Shown here: one piece after another, positions 1 through 8,421 of the stretch
Layout: the number at the start of each line of letters is the position of its first letter
How positions within the stretch are numbered: the first letter of the stretch is position 1
Assembly: GCF_001420715.1 (NCBI RefSeq)
Contig: NZ_LJJC01000004.1
Location: 463,734 to 527,733, forward strand
Reading direction: 5' to 3'
Length of the DNA: 64,000 nucleotides
Source: Heyndrickxia shackletonii
GTDB taxonomy: Bacteria > Bacillota > Bacilli > Bacillales > Bacillaceae_C
Translations under genes and position numbers: made by a program
The notes under the pieces: model-generated
What the model was told of the DNA's origin: nothing
The model's database searches: none
What the model saw: the letters and a program-made list of their open reading frames with translations, nothing else

Positions 1-198
1 GGCTCAAAGGCACCATAGTGTATTACCCCCATTTTCATCCTCTGTGGTGCAGCGCTTATTTATGCGCTGCATGGGTGGCTAACGGGTCAGTTTAATTTAA
101 GAAGGAATTTGTTACCATTCCACAGAATATCTTAATAATTGATTTGGAAGAGGTAAATATGAAGGGTTCTTTATTAAAGGGAATAGTGGGGGGATTTA

Positions 199-738
199 AT
201 GAAGAAATGGTTGATTTCTTTTTTTTTAGTTTTAATAATAGTGTTCGTGACAGTCCGGGGCTTTTATTACACTCATCCTAAGAATATTAATCGCTCCATT
301 AGCGGAGTTGAATTTCAACTGGGTAGCAATAACAATCCAAAACCTGTGACAATTAGTATTAATGGGAAGCTACAACATTCTTTATTAGGTAGCAAAACAT
401 TTATCGGTAAAATAGAGTTAATAGGAGTTATCCATCCAAACCCTGATGATAAAGATAAACAATTAGAAATAAAGTTTCAAAAGAATGGTTCCGGGAATAT
501 TATTTATGCTTATTATAAAGATAGAAAACCTGTTGTTCATAGTTATGGTGTCCTTTTTATAAACAAAGACCTTAGTAAAGTGACTATTGAAGAATTTCCT
601 CCTGTAAATGATAGGGGCCAAACTTGGGAAGCTCAAAATGGATTGCTCGTTTCAGGACCTGCCAAAAGTAGAAATAAAGCCATACAGATTTCTAATGAAT
701 TAATGAAAAATATCTTAAATGGATATGAACTCCATTGA
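199..738 (+). CDS. Membrane-anchored hypothetical protein
   Basis: A 179-residue protein with a short basic N-terminus and one hydrophobic segment (about residues 4-22), so it is probably membrane-anchored or secreted with the bulk outside the cell. The rest is polar with no cysteines or catalytic motif that I recognise. The start has a GGGGGG Shine-Dalgarno-like run a few bases upstream. I do not recognise the family. It stands alone: the next gene starts about 300 bases later and a weak hairpin follows the stop. Confidence 0.6.
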   Translation: MKKWLISFFLVLIIVFVTVRGFYYTHPKNINRSISGVEFQLGSNNNPKPVTISINGKLQHSLLGSKTFIGKIELIGVIHPNPDDKDKQLEIKFQKNGSGNIIYAYYKDRKPVVHSYGVLFINKDLSKVTIEEFPPVNDRGQTWEAQNGLLVSGPAKSRNKAIQISNELMKNILNGYELH

Positions 739-772
739 AGTAATGAGGACTTTAAATTAATAATATCTATAA

Positions 773-804
773 AGAAAAGCAAGGGAAATCCTGAGCTTTT
801 TTTG
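773..804 (+). terminator. Weak intrinsic terminator after the 199-738 gene
   Basis: An imperfect hairpin with AAAGC and GCTTT arms and an inner GG/CC pair is followed by a T run. It lies 35 bases after the stop codon. The rest of the gap to 1042 holds no further structure or gene that I can support. Confidence 0.4.
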
Positions 805-1042
805 TGCAAATTATATGGTATTTTCACCTGCTTTTTTTACCTGAAAGCTTGTGTTATTCTCCCAGCGATTTTGTGTTTTATCCACGTTATCGGAACTACT
901 TATTAAATAATAGGACACCTTTCTTATTTAACAAAAGGGGCAGGATTGTTGAAAAAGGAAAGTCTAGGATATTTGTGGAATAATAATAAAAAAATGAATA
1001 TCTTTTCATTTATAAAAAAATCTGGGGATGAAGGGGCTAAAT

Positions 1043-1276
1043 ATGAAATTATCGAATAGCACAACTATCGCTATAATTACAATCCTTATCTTTTCTACTT
1101 TTTTACACGCTTTAAATAAATTTGGTCCATTTGAAGGGCAATTACGAATGGTAGGTTTCTCTTTATTTACTTTGCTTTGTGTATGTATCGGTATTATGGT
1201 TAGAAAATCCCCTTGGAGGATGGTTGGGACAATCGCCTATTGGTTAATTTTTGGACTTACACAAATAATTAAATGA
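1043..1276 (+). CDS. Small hydrophobic membrane protein
   Basis: A 77-residue protein with three likely membrane segments (about residues 7-22, 33-50 and 57-74). I chose ATG 1043 because AAGGGG lies six bases upstream; the in-frame ATG at 1028 has no ribosome binding site. No family is recognised. It stands alone among other small membrane proteins. Confidence 0.5.
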   Translation: MKLSNSTTIAIITILIFSTFLHALNKFGPFEGQLRMVGFSLFTLLCVCIGIMVRKSPWRMVGTIAYWLIFGLTQIIK

Positions 1277-1499
1277 TTTTAAGCATCTTTTTTTAATAAA
1301 CATAAATAATGTGAAGTTTTGCATCTAGGCTAACGAATTATCGAATACTGAAACTCTTTTAGAAATATTCCGTATAATTAAGAGGGGACCTTTCTGACAA
1401 TTCGAATATAAATGATACAGTAAATTACTTTATTGCCATGATAATTTATGTGACTTCATATACTAAAAAGCAGTTTGATAGAAACAGGTGAAAACAATA

Positions 1500-1949
1500 A
1501 TGAATAACAATTTTATGAGAAAGGTTAAAAATTTTTTAGCCTTTTTATTAATTGCAAGTATCCTTACCTTTGGTTCATATCTTATTGTGTACAAAGTTTC
1601 ATTTTTACCAAATGGATATGATATTGAAAAAGTGCAAAAAGATAATGTTTCGCTAAAATCATTCAATTTGTTAGGGATTGAAAAAAATGTAAAAACTCTA
1701 TCCTTTTCTGGAGATGATACTTGGTATATTGATGAAATTGATTTTGAAGTAAAAAAACAAAAAACTTTTTTATGGCTATTATTTTCATCAATTACTATCT
1801 CAACATTTTTGTTAATTTATAAGCTTCGTAACGGCTTGACATTATGGAAAGCAATCTTTGAAAGTAATTTTTTTGCTGCTCTGATACCATTAACTACTGT
1901 AATTTTCTCGTTGCATAGAATACAAATGATACTGGATTTATCTTCCTAA
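1500..1949 (+). CDS. Small integral membrane protein, unknown family
   Basis: A 149-residue protein with a membrane segment near residues 11-31, a polar extracytoplasmic stretch of about 50 residues, and two further membrane segments near residues 87-104 and 118-140. ATG 1500 is preferred over GTG 1488 because the AGGTG at the GTG sits at a suitable distance to act as ribosome binding site for the ATG. The layout resembles many unannotated Bacillus membrane proteins. Function unknown. Confidence 0.5.
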   Translation: MNNNFMRKVKNFLAFLLIASILTFGSYLIVYKVSFLPNGYDIEKVQKDNVSLKSFNLLGIEKNVKTLSFSGDDTWYIDEIDFEVKKQKTFLWLLFSSITISTFLLIYKLRNGLTLWKAIFESNFFAALIPLTTVIFSLHRIQMILDLSS

Positions 1950-1996
1950 TTATCCAGCTAAAGGGTGCCGTAGTTAAATAAGCCTTTCTATTTGAT

Positions 1997-2040
1997 CATT
2001 AAAAACACACCGCGAAATACTTTGTGTTTTTAATGTTATT
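1997..2040 (+). terminator. Hairpin, probable terminator for the 1500-1949 gene
   Basis: A perfect 13-bp inverted repeat (CATTAAAAACACA with TGTGTTTTTAATG) has an 11-base loop and is followed by TTATTT. The remainder of the gap up to about 2547 shows no gene or structure I can support. Confidence 0.5.
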
Positions 2041-2547
2041 TGGTACGCTATTTAAATTGCTTTTCCGAATTTTGTACTTCAAAACAGAACCCGTTACTAA
2101 ATCATAGTTCTTTTTTTAGAATACCCGTAAATTCTTAATGTAACATTATACTTGATTTCGATACTTTACGAAGCCATATCATTGATATATGATTTTCTTT
2201 ACAAGTAAATGATAGTTCTTATCCCAAGAAAATAAGGACTTAGTGAAAACATATGGTTGACTATCGGAAAATTTATGATTGAAGGGACATGAGGGACTTA
2301 AACCATAAGATTTCGTAAAATGAAAGCTTACGCTAGTATATATACTTGAATCTTTATAAAGATTATAATGCAACTAAATGGAGATAGAGCTGAGCTGATG
2401 ATCAATTAAAATTAGCAGCTTTTTTTATTACTTTAAGGAAATCAATGCAGTAGAGACAGTGTCATTTCCTTTAAAAAACGGTGTTTTTTGATGCTTAAAA
2501 CTTGAAAATGAAGTTCTAGTAAGTCTTATAATTATACTTTTAAAATA

Positions 2548-2586
2548 ATTAAATAAAATAGACTGCTCAATTTATAAAGGCAGTCC
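2548..2586 (-). terminator. Intrinsic terminator of the sigma/anti-sigma operon
   Basis: On the minus strand a GACTGC...GCAGTC hairpin is followed by TATTTTATTT. It lies just past the stop of the DUF4179 gene. Confidence 0.55.
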
Positions 2587-2601
2587 TTTAGATATAATCC
2601 C

Positions 2602-3690
2602 TTATTTCTTTAATTTTATATGAATCTCATTTGATACAAAAGCGTAATCATTTGAATGATAATCTTTTAAGGTGATATGAGGTGTAATAATAAGCTCTTT
2701 TGCATTCGAATCCAATTTTCCGAATGTTTTACTCCAACTTATATTATAAGACCCTTCTTTACCCATACCACCATTATCTCTCCCAGAATAGAGATTTCCT
2801 AAATCGTCTTTTATTTCTAATTCAACATACACTCCGTCCGACTTCTTTTTAGTCATTTCCGATACTTCTTGATCATAATAAACGGTAAAGGACATAGGAT
2901 TAAAGGTGATTTTTTTGATATTTACCTTTACGCCATTTTTCTCAGCAGAACTTACGGCTATTTGTATCTTGCTATCAGTGGCATCTACTTTAAATGCAAA
3001 ATTCCAACTACCTTTAATAACAGTCCCATTTTCTGGGTTCTTCATACCCTCAATATTCCAATGGATATCAGCAACATCCAATTTTGTGTCTTCCATATTA
3101 CTAGCCGTCAAAATTCCTACATATTTGTTCGAATCTATTTTTTTAGTCTCACCGCTTCCCCCTATAGCCTGCATCCCTTTTATTTTTGGCAAAGGAATAC
3201 CTATATTACCTAAATTTTGATTGCTCTCAATAGAATAAGTTAAGGTAACCGTCTTTCCATCAAATACTGCATCATTAATAGTGAATTTTATACCATTACT
3301 TTCCTTCGTTAAATTAATGGTATTGGAAAACTTCTTGTAATCATAATATAGTCCGTTTCCTTTAACTATTGAAATATCAGATTTCTCATTTCTTTTATCA
3401 TAAGGACCAGTTTTTTTATGATCAAAAAAGCGAAAAATATTATCAATTACAGGGATGTTTTTAGCATAAGATGGAAAGGTTAATCCAATGGTTGTAGCCG
3501 AGATGCATACGAAAATGGAGGCAGCAATAATATTCTTTCTCCAACTTTTACTTTTCCATTTTTTCTTTTCATTGATTGATTTTTTTAGGGCATTCTTGAC
3601 TTTGGCCGTTTCTAATTCATTGACTTCCATTTCTACAAATTCATTTTCGTCTAAGTCAATTTCATTTAATAATTCGTAAATATCTTTCAA
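2602..3690 (-). CDS. DUF4179 domain protein, probable anti-sigma factor
   Basis: A 362-residue single-pass membrane protein. An acidic cytoplasmic N-terminus of about 50 residues is followed by a membrane segment near residues 54-75 and a large extracytoplasmic region of beta character. This is the architecture of DUF4179 proteins, which are normally encoded directly after an ECF sigma factor and are taken to hold it at the membrane. The start codon overlaps the end of the sigma gene by four bases, so the two are translationally coupled. Function rests on this pairing; the signal it senses is unknown. Confidence 0.75.
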   Translation of the reverse strand: MKDIYELLNEIDLDENEFVEMEVNELETAKVKNALKKSINEKKKWKSKSWRKNIIAASIFVCISATTIGLTFPSYAKNIPVIDNIFRFFDHKKTGPYDKRNEKSDISIVKGNGLYYDYKKFSNTINLTKESNGIKFTINDAVFDGKTVTLTYSIESNQNLGNIGIPLPKIKGMQAIGGSGETKKIDSNKYVGILTASNMEDTKLDVADIHWNIEGMKNPENGTVIKGSWNFAFKVDATDSKIQIAVSSAEKNGVKVNIKKITFNPMSFTVYYDQEVSEMTKKKSDGVYVELEIKDDLGNLYSGRDNGGMGKEGSYNISWSKTFGKLDSNAKELIITPHITLKDYHSNDYAFVSNEIHIKLKK

Positions 3691-4253
3691 ATCCCATTCT
3701 CTCCCAACTTAAGGTTTGATGCCCTTTTATTAAGTTTCTTTTTTCCTCTATAAATTCGATTGTCAATGGATGCTTTAGTTAACCCCAGTTTCATTGCTAT
3801 TTCTTCCGTTTTTAAACCAAGGAAAAACTTCATAATAAAAATTTCCCGTTCAAGAGGTTCCAGTTTATTGATTAAGTTTATTAATTCCGTTCTTTTTTCA
3901 AGAAATATTAATTCATCCTCAATTGATTTTTCTGAGTGTAAATCTAAATGGTTGGATGTAAATTCCACTTTTTTACTTGCTCTTCTGTAATAATCAATAG
4001 ATTTGAATTTTGCTATTGAACAAATCCATTTTTTAAAATCCTTAGAGTCTCCGTTAAACTTATGGGAATGTTCCCATATTGAAAGTAAAATATCATTCAT
4101 ACACTCTTCCATGATTCCGTTATTATTAAGGGGAGATAGAACTTTATAAGTTACACCCTTAATTAATGGTAAATATTTATCGACTATATATTCTAATGCA
4201 TCTTCCTTTTTACGATGTAATCGCTGTATAAAATTTGTTTCATTTGACTTCAT
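3687..4253 (-). CDS. ECF-type RNA polymerase sigma factor
   Basis: A 188-residue protein with the two conserved parts of group IV sigma factors. Region 2 is near residues 15-95 and includes the motif around KWICSIAKFKSIDYYRR. Region 4 is near residues 120-180, with EREIFIMKFFLGLKTEEIA and a helix-turn-helix ending in NRIYRGKKKL. It would direct RNA polymerase to a small regulon while its DUF4179 partner, overlapping by four bases, keeps it inactive. No clear ECF -35/-10 pair was found upstream, so autoregulation is not shown. An AAGGGG ribosome binding site precedes ATG 4253. Confidence 0.85.
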   Translation of the reverse strand: MKSNETNFIQRLHRKKEDALEYIVDKYLPLIKGVTYKVLSPLNNNGIMEECMNDILLSIWEHSHKFNGDSKDFKKWICSIAKFKSIDYYRRASKKVEFTSNHLDLHSEKSIEDELIFLEKRTELINLINKLEPLEREIFIMKFFLGLKTEEIAMKLGLTKASIDNRIYRGKKKLNKRASNLKLGENGI

Positions 4254-4274
4254 ATAGAAATCCCCTTATTTTTT

Positions 4275-4290
4275 TGTAAAAGCTTTTACA
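4275..4290. promoter_or_regulatory. 16-bp perfect palindrome upstream of the sigma gene
   Basis: TGTAAAAGCTTTTACA is a perfect palindrome 22 bases upstream of the sigma factor start, probably within or just after its promoter. It could be an operator for a dimeric repressor. No binding protein can be named. Confidence 0.4.
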
Positions 4291-4614
4291 TCCTATATAA
4301 CGAGAAGGAACCATTTTTTTCTCACATATTATTAAAAATTTTTTTAAATTAGTCTATCATACTATGAATGAATCAAGGATACGATAAAAGAAGTGAGGAA
4401 AGCTTATATTCCATTAGTTTATCTTGGAATTCAAGTCCAATAGAAATTTTTATTGGAAATGTAGTTAGATATATTTCCGGTGGATACTTAAGATCCCATT
4501 GTTTTTTAATAGACAAAAGTAAATTCAAGTAGCTGTTGTAAAAGTCTACTTTTTTAGAAGGTAAACAAAAAACACAAGAAAAAGTCATTTTACATGCAAG
4601 CATTATTTAAAAAC

Positions 4615-4865
4615 ATTTTGGATGAGCCTACAGCTTCGTTAGATCCAAAAAGTGAATTATCAATTTTAATCAATTTATTGAAATTGTTAAAGTGAAAGCG
4701 GCTATATTTATTTCACATAGAATGACATCTGCAAGAATGGCGGACCGACCACATTATTGTGATGAAGAATGGTGAAATTATTGAGGGAGGCTCTCATGAA
4801 TATTTAATGAAAAGAAAGGTGAATATTATAATATGTATGAGTTTCAAGCATCTTGGTATCAGTAA
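4615..4865 (+). pseudogene. Remnant of an ABC transporter ATP-binding protein
   Basis: Across three shifting reading frames the stretch reads as the C-terminal third of an ABC ATPase. The Walker B and D-loop (ILDEPTASLD) start at 4615. The H-loop region (IFISHRM) lies near 4700, then HIIVMKNGEIIEGGSHEYLM, and a final YYNMYEFQASWYQ ends at a stop at 4863-4865. At least three frameshifts separate these parts and the Walker A and signature motifs are missing, so it cannot be functional. It resembles the peptide/lantibiotic-export type. The upstream DNA (4320-4614) may be further decayed sequence, but I cannot assign it. Confidence 0.75.
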
Positions 4866-4978
4866 ATTATTATATCAGTCAAATAGTTTATTCTATTAAA
4901 TTTTTATAGGGACTTGATTTAGATTAAAACGAATAAACCTTCAATTTTTATTATATATTAGTAAAAAATAAGGAGGAG

Positions 4979-6403
4979 ATGAAGATAAAGAATAAGCTGA
5001 TTCTATTAGCTTGCTTTGTTTTCCTTATGATTGGTCTTTCTTATACTATTTTCAAAACTAATAATGTTAAGAGGGTAGAATCATCTAAAATTAATTCTAT
5101 GCTTGGTTTTAAACCAAGTTTTATAAAGCAGGGAAACGAAAGTAAATATAGAATTAATCTTACAATGAATACTAATGGTGTCTTCCACATAGAATCTACG
5201 ATCAAAATCAAAAACACTTCTCCAGATGCATGGAATGAACTGGTGTTTTATTTTATTCCAAATATGTTTACTAGAAAAAATGCTCCACAACTAGAATATC
5301 CATCCACAATAAATTTTAAGAAGGTCAAAATTAACGAGAAAAATGTTAGTTTCAAATTAGATGAAGATACTCTCAAAGTATCTTTGTCATCAAAGATTCA
5401 ACCAAAAAAAGAAACTGTGGTACATTTTTCTTACGATTTCACTCTTCCTGAAAAAGGTATAAGACTGACAAAGAATGGTGATAACTACTTCCTGGCCCAG
5501 TTTTATCCTATGCTAGCTACTTACAGAAACCATAAGTGGAATAAAGAAAAATATCAATTTAGGGGAGAATCCTATCATACTGGATTTAGTGATTTTAAGA
5601 TTACATATGATATCCCTAAAGAATTTACTATTACATCTACAAGCCAAAATGATGAATATCCAAGTGAAAATAGAGGCTCATTTGAGATTAATAACGTTAA
5701 AGAGGTTTTTATATCAATTCTTAAAAAGCCTAAATTCGTATTAAAAAAGGAAAACAATGTTTCTATTAGAGTATTCGGAATGGAAAATGATATTGAATTA
5801 TATAAAGAAATAAGCGATGTAGCTCAAGATGCTTTAAGTTTTTTTCAACAAAATATTGGTCCGTATCCTTTTAAACAGTTGGATATTGTATTGGGAGAAA
5901 TGGGTATGGAGTATCCCGGAATAATAACAGCCGGTTCAATATATAATAGCCAACAAGTTAGTTCCGAAGCACTTAAGAATATGGTTGTACATGAAATAGC
6001 TCACCAATGGTTTTATGCAATTATTAGTAACGATCCTTTTAATGATGCATGGTTAGATGAAGGATTTGCAAATTTCGCTGAATCACTGTATTACTTTTCT
6101 TCTACAAAAGAAAAGGTACCCTACAATTTAATAAAAAGGCCATCGAAAGAACTAGTAGTCAATTTACCAATTGATGAGTATAGAAATAATCAAAGTTCAT
6201 TTATATATGGGAAATCAATGAATATGTTGTGGAAACTGTTTGAAAAAAGAGGAGGAATCAATGAAGCTAAAGAATTCTTAAAGACCTATTATCGGTTATA
6301 TAAATTTAAGGAATTAAATACACAAGAATTTGTAAGGTTTACCAAAGCTTATTTTAATCTTAAAGATAATTCTGATTTTGAAGGCTGGTTAAAATTAGAC
6401 TAA
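4979..6403 (+). CDS. M1 family (gluzincin) zinc metallopeptidase, membrane-anchored
   Basis: A 474-residue protein. Residues 6-25 form a hydrophobic anchor or signal segment, residues about 50-240 a beta-rich N-terminal domain, and the catalytic domain carries HEIAH (His338, Glu339, His342) with the third zinc ligand Glu361 in WLDEGF, 18 residues on. This HExxH-x18-E spacing defines the M1 aminopeptidase family, which removes N-terminal residues from peptides. The protein is shorter than classical M1 enzymes. AGGAGG lies only two bases before ATG 4979, unusually close, but no better start is present. It follows a wrecked ABC transporter gene, so it may once have belonged to a peptide export or processing locus. 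Confidence 0.85.
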   Translation: MKIKNKLILLACFVFLMIGLSYTIFKTNNVKRVESSKINSMLGFKPSFIKQGNESKYRINLTMNTNGVFHIESTIKIKNTSPDAWNELVFYFIPNMFTRKNAPQLEYPSTINFKKVKINEKNVSFKLDEDTLKVSLSSKIQPKKETVVHFSYDFTLPEKGIRLTKNGDNYFLAQFYPMLATYRNHKWNKEKYQFRGESYHTGFSDFKITYDIPKEFTITSTSQNDEYPSENRGSFEINNVKEVFISILKKPKFVLKKENNVSIRVFGMENDIELYKEISDVAQDALSFFQQNIGPYPFKQLDIVLGEMGMEYPGIITAGSIYNSQQVSSEALKNMVVHEIAHQWFYAIISNDPFNDAWLDEGFANFAESLYYFSSTKEKVPYNLIKRPSKELVVNLPIDEYRNNQSSFIYGKSMNMLWKLFEKRGGINEAKEFLKTYYRLYKFKELNTQEFVRFTKAYFNLKDNSDFEGWLKLD

Positions 6404-6489
6404 GAAATTATATCCTGGAGTAATGTCAGGAAAATGAGCTTAGCGTTGTAAAAACTCGGAAAACATATGTTAATTAGACTATCATATAA

Positions 6490-6534
6490 AGAGGATAGTT
6501 CGTTCAATATATGAGCGAATATCCTCTCTTTTTC
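6490..6534 (+). terminator. Intrinsic terminator
   Basis: AGAGGATAGTTCG pairs with CGAATATCCTCT (one bulge), followed by CTTTTTCT. It terminates the peptidase gene. The remainder of the gap to 6714 shows no gene. Confidence 0.6.
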
Positions 6535-6855
6535 TATAAATTGTATCAAATAATTAACAGAAAATGCAGTCTATTATCCCGTGTCAATGCATGTCAAACT
6601 ACTCTTATCTATTTATTTGAATTTATCTAAGTCTAATGCGAGGTATTTAAAAAAATTGAACGGTACAAAGGTTTATAATTAAAAAAGAACCGCAATTTGC
6701 GATTCCTAAGATTATTACTTATTTGCTCCCTTTAGTACATGAAGCGAATTGTTAAGTGCTGATTTACACTTACTAGCATCAGGATTTCCTGTACGAACAG
6801 CAGCTAATACAACATCAATAGTTCCGTCAATTTTAGTCCAAGTGGTGCCATCTAT

Positions 6856-7920
6856 TTATCTAAGCTTAGGTTCCGATGTGTCCCATTGATGTTCCAATTC
6901 GTTAGCTTTATTTTTTGCCGATATAAAGTTATTTGAGCTTACATCGTTGAACATATCATTTTCGATTTTTACAAAATCTGATAATTGTCCGCTCAATGTT
7001 GCTTGTGAAACATTGGTTTCCAATGCTAAATTATTACTTCTCCAAGTATAACCTCCGATACCCACAATTAAGAAAACACATAATACTACAATCGTTTGTA
7101 TAAAAACATTCTTCTTGCTACCATTTGTCTGTTCTGTATTTGTTGTTTCCCTTTTAGTAGATATATCAATTTTTGAAACAGCAAGAAAAACAATAATTCC
7201 TAATATAGCAATAAGAAAAATGACGCTTGTAATGGTTGTTCCCAAGCCTAAGCCGCCATTCACTTTCGTTTGAGATAGGTAATCTCCTAATGATGCTCCG
7301 AGTGGACGAGTAAGAATATACGCAATCCAAAACGCTAATATCCCATTAAGTTTAAAAAACTTATATGCAATATATATAATCGCTATTATAATTACCACGA
7401 TAATTCCTGTGTTAAGATAACCAAGGCCGAGTTGTTCGGAATATAAATCTCCGACAGCTGTTCCGAGTGCAAATGTGAAAAGGATAGTCAACCAATAGAA
7501 AGCTTCTCTTTTTCTTGTATAAATCGAGTGTATAGAAAGTGTTTTTTCACTAAGATACCAAAAAAGAAAAGTTAATCCTAGAAGCACAGAGAATACGGCT
7601 GTACTAAGCTCAAGAGGAACTCCCATTCCATCTGTCAAATTATCTGTAACTAATGTTCCGAATACACTAATAAGTACGACTGTTATCCAATAAATGCTTG
7701 GAACATATTTAGTTGCTCTAAATTGAAAAAACAAAGCGATGAAAAACGCTATTCCCATAATTATGGTAGTGAAAGATAAACCAAATCCAAGGTTAAAATT
7801 TAGAAAATCAGCAAATGTTTCACCGACAGTAGTGCATAGAACTTTGATTATCCAAAAGAAAATAGTAACTTGCGGAACCTTGTTAAGTAAAATTTTCGAT
7901 TTACTTTGATTTATTGGCAT
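6856..7920 (-). CDS. DUF347 repeat membrane protein, truncated by an in-frame stop
   Basis: An integral membrane protein of 354 residues with four copies of the DUF347 repeat. Each copy couples a membrane helix to a motif such as CTTVGETFADFLN, LGTAVGDLYSEQLGLG or LGASLGDYLSQ. A hydrophobic segment near residue 285 precedes a small soluble tail. ATG 7920 is preferred over the upstream ATG 8001 because GAAAGGA lies nine bases before it and the extra N-terminal residues are hydrophilic. Translation stops at TAA 6858-6856, but the same frame stays open for 46 more codons to TAA 6717-6715, reading on smoothly (IDGTTWTKIDGTIDVV...). A single base change probably created the stop. The family is a suspected transporter of unknown substrate. 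Confidence 0.7.
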   Translation of the reverse strand: MPINQSKSKILLNKVPQVTIFFWIIKVLCTTVGETFADFLNFNLGFGLSFTTIIMGIAFFIALFFQFRATKYVPSIYWITVVLISVFGTLVTDNLTDGMGVPLELSTAVFSVLLGLTFLFWYLSEKTLSIHSIYTRKREAFYWLTILFTFALGTAVGDLYSEQLGLGYLNTGIIVVIIIAIIYIAYKFFKLNGILAFWIAYILTRPLGASLGDYLSQTKVNGGLGLGTTITSVIFLIAILGIIVFLAVSKIDISTKRETTNTEQTNGSKKNVFIQTIVVLCVFLIVGIGGYTWRSNNLALETNVSQATLSGQLSDFVKIENDMFNDVSSNNFISAKNKANELEHQWDTSEPKLR

Positions 7921-8348
7921 ATAGTTGGTCCTTTCTTTGTAGTGTTTCCTACAATTTGATTTTTCTCTCTCGTTAAATAGGAGAACGATCCAATCCCTCA
8001 TCCTATAATAAATCGTCCCATTAGAAACACGGTGTCATAACATTCTAGTCCGGTTATCACTTCCTATAATGTTGGGTTGTATTAGCTAATACTTTCTAAT
8101 AGACAACATATTTTGAGTAAAAGTTCATCCACTTTTGGTTTTGAAAAAATTGTTATGGAAACTTAAAAAACTTTACATTTATAGAACTGTCTATCAAAAA
8201 GAGGTCTTGTACTTCAAAGGGTTTAAAATGTAATGAATTATATGAAGCTTCTATTTACTACTTAAATATAGGGGGGGTGAATTTTTTGCAATTTATGGAT
8301 GAGGAACATAGAATCCTCCCATTTGAGGGATTTCCCCTATATATACAC

Positions 8349-8368
8349 TGAAAACGTTTTAATATAAT
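8349..8368 (+). promoter_or_regulatory. cre-like site and -10 element upstream of sqr
   Basis: TGAAAACGTTTTAA (8349-8362) matches the catabolite-responsive element consensus except for its last bases, and a TATAAT lies at 8363-8368. No good -35 is placed 17 bases upstream. The site suggests CcpA control or an activator-dependent promoter. The rest of the 8002-8421 gap shows only a possible 24-codon reading frame at 8277-8351 after a G run. Confidence 0.4.
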
Positions 8369-8421
8369 TTACTTACAGTTTTGCCAACTATTATTTCACC
8401 ACTTTAAAAGGAGGAAACAGA

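Noticed and set aside
2179-2373. Minus-strand 64-residue reading frame
   Set aside because: No ribosome binding site or recognisable protein pattern.
4373-4603. Minus-strand 76-residue reading frame
   Set aside because: It has no ribosome binding site and lies in decayed sequence beside the ABC relic; composition looks random.
8277-8351. 24-codon reading frame before sqr
   Set aside because: The G run before it could be a ribosome binding site, but the peptide has no pattern and the region is more likely leader DNA.
8200-8421. CstR operator upstream of sqr
   Set aside because: Only loose G and C runs are present; no ATACC-N-GGGTAT palindrome was found.
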